From NCBI GenBank assembly GCA_902494935.1, contig CABUVH010000063.1:1-10199 (forward strand): a DNA stretch of 10,199 bases, in the 5' to 3' direction. The DNA comes from an uncultured Collinsella sp. (lineage in GTDB: Bacteria > Actinomycetota > Coriobacteriia > Coriobacteriales > Coriobacteriaceae). The notes below the pieces were generated by a model that searched no databases, had not been told where the DNA came from, and saw only the letters and a program-made list of their open reading frames with translations. This document shows, piece by piece, positions 7,236 through 10,199 of this stretch (positions are counted from its first letter, which is position 1; the number at the start of each line of letters is the position of its first letter). Position numbers and translations under genes: made by a program.

Positions 7236-8279
7236 TTAAGCATTGGTCTGGACGAAGCCGCCATCAAACGCATTGGCCTCGAGCACGCGGGCACAGCCGT
7301 TAACGACGTTATCGAGCGCCGTGGGGCTGACGTTGACCGAAACGCCGGTCTCATCGCGCAGGCGCACGTCGAGACCGCGCAGCAGCGCGCCGCCACCAGT
7401 CAGCAAAATGCCGTAGTACATAAGGTCCGAGGCAAGATCGGGCGGCGTGGCATCGAGTGCGTCCTTGACGGCCTTGGCCATCTCGTCGAGCGGCTTGTTG
7501 AGTGCGCGACGAATCTCCTCGCTCTCGATGCGTACGGTCTTGGGCAGACCGGTGATCACGTCGCGGCCGTTGACCTCGACGTCGAGCTCGTCCTTGAGCG
7601 GCACGGCGGAACCGACCTTGATCTTGATGTCCTCTGCCGTACGCTCGCCGATGGCCAGGTTGTAGGCATCTCGAACGTGCGTGAGGATAGCCTGATCGAA
7701 CTCGTCGCCGGCAATACGGATGGACTGCGAGACGACGATGCCGCCCATAGCGATAACGGCAACCTCGGTGGTACCGCCGCCGATGTCGATGACCATGGAG
7801 CCGGTGGGTTCCTCGACGGGCAGATCGGCGCCGATAGCGGCGGCCATGGGCTCCTCGATCAGGTAGGCCTGGCGAGCGCCGGCCTGGATCGTGGCCTCAA
7901 AGACAGCACGCTTCTCGACCGACGTGACGCCGGAGGGAACGCAGACGACAACGCGCGGACGCGGGGTCCACGGATAGCGCTTCTCGGACGCCTTGTCGAT
8001 AAAGTAGCGAAGCATAGCCTCGGTAACATCGAAGTCAGCGATGACGCCGTCCTTCAGGGGACGAACGGCCACGATGTTGCCGGGCGTACGGCCGAGCATG
8101 CGCTTTGCCTCGATACCGACCGCCAGGATGCGCTCGTCGTTCTTGTCGATGGCGACGACAGAGGGCTCGCGAATGACGATGCCCTTGCCGCGCACGGAGA
8201 CAAGCGTATTTGCGGTGCCGAGGTCGATGGCAAGATCGCCCGCATAGCTACCGAAGAACATATCCATCAAAGAAAACAA
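7236..8279 (-). CDS. mreB: MreB, actin-like cell-shape protein
   Basis: MreB is the bacterial actin homologue that forms membrane-bound filaments orienting lateral wall synthesis. The 347 residues match the usual MreB length and carry the actin-fold nucleotide signatures in order: phosphate-1 AIDLGTANTLV (17-27), the LIEEPMAAAIGA segment (140-151), phosphate-2 VIDIGGGTTEVAVI (163-176) and the adenosine motif ILLTGGGALLRGLD (291-304). The N-terminus MFSLMDMFFG is hydrophobic and could help membrane binding (inference). The start is TTG at 8279, with AGGAG (8285-8289) 5 bases upstream. The next Met codons at 8267 and 8261 are too far from that site, although they cannot be excluded. It is the first gene after a 115-base gap and the likely head of the mreBCD-mrdA-rodA transcript. 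Confidence 0.98.
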   Translation of the reverse strand: MFSLMDMFFGSYAGDLAIDLGTANTLVSVRGKGIVIREPSVVAIDKNDERILAVGIEAKRMLGRTPGNIVAVRPLKDGVIADFDVTEAMLRYFIDKASEKRYPWTPRPRVVVCVPSGVTSVEKRAVFEATIQAGARQAYLIEEPMAAAIGADLPVEEPTGSMVIDIGGGTTEVAVIAMGGIVVSQSIRIAGDEFDQAILTHVRDAYNLAIGERTAEDIKIKVGSAVPLKDELDVEVNGRDVITGLPKTVRIESEEIRRALNKPLDEMAKAVKDALDATPPDLASDLMYYGILLTGGGALLRGLDVRLRDETGVSVNVSPTALDNVVNGCARVLEANAFDGGFVQTNA

Positions 8280-8284
8280 CGCAA

Positions 8285-8289
8285 CTCCT
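8285..8289 (-). promoter_or_regulatory. mreB ribosome binding site deciding its TTG start
   Basis: AGGAG on the minus strand, 5 bases before TTG at 8279 and 17 bases before the first ATG (8267). The spacing favours TTG. Confidence 0.6.
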
Positions 8290-8339
8290 GATGTGTTGGA
8301 TGATTGCTGGAAAACTACTAGCTCATGATACTAGCGCAA

Positions 8340-8372
8340 GCCCGGCACCTCACTTGCGGTGAAGCGCCGGGC
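8340..8372 (-). terminator. GC-rich RNA hairpin after the TPR gene, terminator- or attenuator-like
   Basis: In minus-strand RNA this forms a 14-bp stem with a 5-base loop (CGCAA). The outer seven pairs are GCCCGGC against GCCGGGC, and the inner seven pairs include two G.U wobbles. On the plus strand the same two positions become A.C mismatches, so the structure is built for minus-strand RNA. It begins 23 bases after the TPR gene stop. Only UUGCGC follows, so it lacks a good U-tract. It may be a partial terminator, an attenuator or an mRNA-stabilising stem ahead of mreB. Confidence 0.5.
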
Positions 8373-8394
8373 AAAGCTAAATCCCATAAGGTCA

Positions 8395-9699
8395 CTACTG
8401 GTTGTCAGCAGCCGAGAAATCCATATCGAGCGAGGAAACGGCCCAGCCGATATGGTTGTCGGAGCGCACGAATTTGACGGTGTACTCCTGCTCGCCGCCC
8501 TTGGACAGCGATGCCTTCACCTTGGCGGCCGTCTCGGTCATGGACTGATCCATGCCCTCGACGGACACGGTGGCACCCTGCGGAATCGAGGAGATGATCA
8601 TCGATTTGGCGTCCTCGGACAGGCTCGAGGCCAGGTAAGACTCGGCCTTTGCGGTGTCACCGTCGCCGGCAGCCTGGAACAGATCGGTAACGACAGACTC
8701 CTGGGACGGGAAGCCAAAGCCGCGCGTGTAGGCAAAGCCAAGACCGCCCACTGCGATCAAAATGAGCAGAAGCAGCACGACGAAGACTTTGAGACCCGTG
8801 TGGCGATGGCGACGACGGACCTTGGCCTGCTTACGATCCTGACGGTCCTGCTGGACCATCTCGGACTCGGACAGCGTAAAGAAGCCGGTGTCCGAGGGAT
8901 CGGGCATAAACTGACCGGTCGCGCCCGTAGGATCGAGCGGATCGACGGCAGGGGCGTCCATCGCGGGCGCCGGAGCCGTGGCCATAGCCGTCTGGGCAGA
9001 CAGCGCGGCAAGCGAATCGTGCACGCGGGCAAGCTCATCGGCCTGCTCGGAGGTGAGCTGGTAGATGCCATCGGCAGTAGCGGCGTTAAAGGCGTCGAGT
9101 GCGTCGGAGGGACGGCCGGCGGCAGAAAGCGCCTGACCCATGCCGGCGTTGAGCGCGCGCGTGTCGTCACGGGGACCGGCAAAGTCGATAGCCGTACGGT
9201 AGGTCTCCACGGCATCCGCCGGACGGCCGAGCTTAATGAAGCAACGTCCAAGCTCGCCGAGTGCGGCGGCAGGAGCCGGATTGGCGCCGTCGATGGCAGC
9301 CTGACGGAAGGCAGTACCCGCGTTGGCATAGTCGCCCGACTGGAACAGCGCATTGCCCAGGCCCAGATAGGCCTTGAACGGCGTGGCATAGGAAGCATCC
9401 TGCGTAGCAGCAGAGAACGCCTGGGCGGCCGTCGTGTAGTCGCCCACGGCGGCGAGCGCCTTGCCGCGGTTGGTGAGCAGCGCGCCGCGCTTGCCGTAGG
9501 TGCCGTCGTTGAGGGCGGCAGCATAAGCCTCGGCGGCCTCGGCATACATGCCCAGGTGCATCAAGGCGTTGCCACGAAGGTGATCGGCCTCGCCCATAAT
9601 CTCATCGGGAGTCTTTGCCGCCCCAAGCATCTGGGCTGCAGCGGAAAAATCACCCGCGCGGTAAGCGGCGCGGCCCTGTTGGATCAGCTGGCTATTCAA
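8395..9699 (-). CDS. TPR-repeat protein with one membrane span and a small extracytoplasmic domain
   Basis: I do not recognise a named gene. The 434 residues divide clearly. Six tetratricopeptide repeats lie near 5-28, 40-63, 75-99, 111-136, 147-171 and 184-208, with the usual pattern of G, small and Ala residues (for example LTNRGKALAAVGDYTTAAQAF). An Ala/Pro/Asp-rich linker follows (about 235-285), then a very basic stretch KQAKVRRRHRH (290-300), a single membrane span (about 303-325) and a C-terminal domain of about 105 residues. The basic flank predicts that the TPRs are cytoplasmic and the C-terminal domain outside. That domain (SVVTDLFQAAGDGDTAKAES, later VSVEGMDQ, EYTVKFVR and GWAVSSLDMDF) resembles NTF2-like DUF4878-type domains; this is a weak assignment. 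The start is TTG at 9699, with AAAGGGG (9706-9712) 6 bases upstream. The first ATG would be codon 24, inside repeat 1. The gap to the PPIase is 11 bases. A scaffold role in the envelope is inference. Confidence 0.88.
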   Translation of the reverse strand: MNSQLIQQGRAAYRAGDFSAAAQMLGAAKTPDEIMGEADHLRGNALMHLGMYAEAAEAYAAALNDGTYGKRGALLTNRGKALAAVGDYTTAAQAFSAATQDASYATPFKAYLGLGNALFQSGDYANAGTAFRQAAIDGANPAPAAALGELGRCFIKLGRPADAVETYRTAIDFAGPRDDTRALNAGMGQALSAAGRPSDALDAFNAATADGIYQLTSEQADELARVHDSLAALSAQTAMATAPAPAMDAPAVDPLDPTGATGQFMPDPSDTGFFTLSESEMVQQDRQDRKQAKVRRRHRHTGLKVFVVLLLLILIAVGGLGFAYTRGFGFPSQESVVTDLFQAAGDGDTAKAESYLASSLSEDAKSMIISSIPQGATVSVEGMDQSMTETAAKVKASLSKGGEQEYTVKFVRSDNHIGWAVSSLDMDFSAADNQ

Positions 9700-9705
9700 G
9701 GAAGT

Positions 9706-9712
9706 CCCCTTT
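9706..9712 (-). promoter_or_regulatory. Ribosome binding site deciding the TTG start of the TPR gene
   Basis: The minus strand reads AAAGGGG, 6 bases before TTG at 9699. It overlaps the TAA stop of the peptidyl-prolyl isomerase gene (9711-9713), so the two genes are likely co-translated. Confidence 0.55.
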
Positions 9713-10199
9713 ACTCGTGAACGATCTCGACATGGACGATCTCGTCGCCGGCACGCAGCTGCGAAATCACATCGAGACCCTCGACCGTGGTACCAAAGAC
9801 GGTGTAACCGGAATCGAGGTTATGCTGGGCGCCCAGGCAGAAGTAGAACTGCGAACCCGCGGAATCGGGGTCCATGGAGCGTGCCATGGCAAGGGCACCA
9901 TCGACATGGCTGTTGCGCGGATTGGTGGCAAACTCGCCCTTGATGCAGTAGCCGGGGCCACCGGTACCGGGCATGCCGTCGGGGCCCTCAAGACCAGCGG
10001 CGACGTCGGCGCCGGACATATCGCGGGTATTGGGGTCGCCGCCCTGGATGACAAAACCGGGCACATAGCGATGGAACTTAAGGCCATCATAGAAGCCCAT
10101 CGTGGAAAGCTCGCAGAAGTTCGCGACATGAATGGGAGCGCCCTCGCCGTCAAACTTGACCTTGATGGTGCCCTTCGACGTCTCGATCACCGCGCACTC
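9711..10199 (-). CDS. Cyclophilin-type peptidyl-prolyl cis-trans isomerase, probably 5'-partial
   Basis: The product catalyses cis-trans isomerisation of peptide bonds before proline and helps protein folding. No signal peptide is visible in the part present, so a cytoplasmic location is likely. Numbering from a GTG at 10190 (159 residues), the cyclophilin core is clear: FHRYVPGFVIQGGDP (39-53, with catalytic Arg41, Phe46 and Gln49), ALAMARSMDPDSAGSQFYFC (99-118) and LDSGYTVFGTTVEGLDVI (125-142). The position of the cyclosporin-contacting Trp of human CypA is Asn124 here, and the active-site His is Tyr129, as in several bacterial cyclophilins. This suggests low cyclosporin sensitivity (inference). 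The frame stays open to the window edge with Glu-Cys-Ala before the GTG, and no ribosome binding site is visible in the nine bases available. The true start therefore probably lies outside, and the GTG is only a fallback. The downstream TPR gene follows by 11 bases. Confidence 0.93.
   Translation of the reverse strand, partial: ECAVIETSKGTIKVKFDGEGAPIHVANFCELSTMGFYDGLKFHRYVPGFVIQGGDPNTRDMSGADVAAGLEGPDGMPGTGGPGYCIKGEFATNPRNSHVDGALAMARSMDPDSAGSQFYFCLGAQHNLDSGYTVFGTTVEGLDVISQLRAGDEIVHVEIVHE

Larger units (their letters stand above)
8280..8394 (-). promoter_or_regulatory. Intergenic region between the TPR gene and mreB
   Basis: This is the only gap above 25 bases in the window. It holds a GC-rich hairpin (8340-8372), a TAG-rich stretch with CTAG repeated at both ends of an imperfect palindrome (about 8317-8335), and the mreB ribosome binding site (8285-8289). 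It is the natural place for a promoter of the mre operon. On the minus strand I find only poor matches: TTGCGC just after the hairpin, then TAGTTT 16 bases on, each 3 of 6 to consensus. I do not call a promoter from that. Confidence 0.35.

Noticed and set aside
7167..8291. Plus-strand open frame of 374 codons opposite mreB
   Set aside because: MreB on the minus strand is unmistakable. The antisense product is Asp/Gly/His-rich and resembles no family I know.
8317..8335. CTAG-bounded imperfect palindrome as an operator or mobile-element scar
   Set aside because: Only the outer CTAG and inner TCATGA are symmetric. No target duplication or second copy is seen in the window.
8310..8340. Possible promoter for mreB (TTGCGC then TAGTTT at 16 bases)
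   Set aside because: Each hexamer matches consensus at only 3 of 6 positions, and the stretch overlaps the end of the hairpin. The evidence is too weak to call a site.
8359..9720. Plus-strand open frame of 453 codons opposite the TPR gene
   Set aside because: The minus strand has TPR repeats, a membrane span and a sensible start. The antisense frame is Gly/Arg/His-rich without motifs and is a by-product of codon bias.
1..10199. Defence system, prophage, CRISPR array or insertion sequence
   Set aside because: All genes are co-oriented housekeeping or envelope genes with short gaps. There are no transposase, integrase, nuclease or spaced repeat signatures on either strand.

Overview
The window reads as a GC-rich chromosomal segment from a rod-shaped or ovoid Gram-positive-type bacterium. 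The protein sequences, the gene order and the frequent TTG starts suggest an anaerobic actinobacterium of the Coriobacteriia, possibly Collinsella. That placement is inference from recognition and was not tested by a search. All nine supported genes lie on the minus strand, so transcription runs from the right edge (10199) to the left edge (1). I see no mobile elements, tRNA or rRNA genes, CRISPR arrays or foreign-looking stretches.

The transcriptional order is as follows. First is a cyclophilin-type peptidyl-prolyl isomerase, open at the right edge (9711-10199). Next is a TPR protein with one membrane span and a small extracytoplasmic domain (8395-9699). A 115-base gap follows, holding a hairpin whose G.U pairs make sense only in minus-strand RNA (8340-8372). 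Then comes the elongasome block: mreB (7236-8279), mreC (6216-7214), mreD (5638-6204), the transpeptidase PBP2/mrdA (3555-5624) and the glycosyltransferase rodA (2319-3545). After it lie a DUF697-type membrane protein without a recognisable GTPase P-loop (1371-2300) and the N-terminal three quarters or so of a TIGR03960-type B12-binding-domain radical SAM protein (1-1360, cut by the left edge).

MreB, MreC, MreD, RodA and PBP2 together build lateral cell-wall peptidoglycan. MreB filaments on the inner membrane face steer the complex, MreC and MreD couple it across the membrane, RodA polymerises glycan strands and PBP2 cross-links them. From mreB onward the gaps are only 9-21 bases. Several ribosome binding sites overlap the stop codon of the previous gene, so this part is very likely one translationally coupled operon. 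The radical SAM protein at the distal end is a familiar neighbour of elongasome genes in several phyla, and its partners (a TIGR03936 protein, RNase G, rplU/rpmA) may lie beyond the left edge.

This is mostly a conserved housekeeping region and I do not find a wholly new system. The points worth a second look are the DUF697 protein with a degenerate G-domain-like front half, the TPR-membrane-NTF2-like protein beside mreB, the extra N-terminal membrane segment on PBP2, two RNA hairpins (one inside the start of mreC, one before mreB) and the run of TTG start codons.
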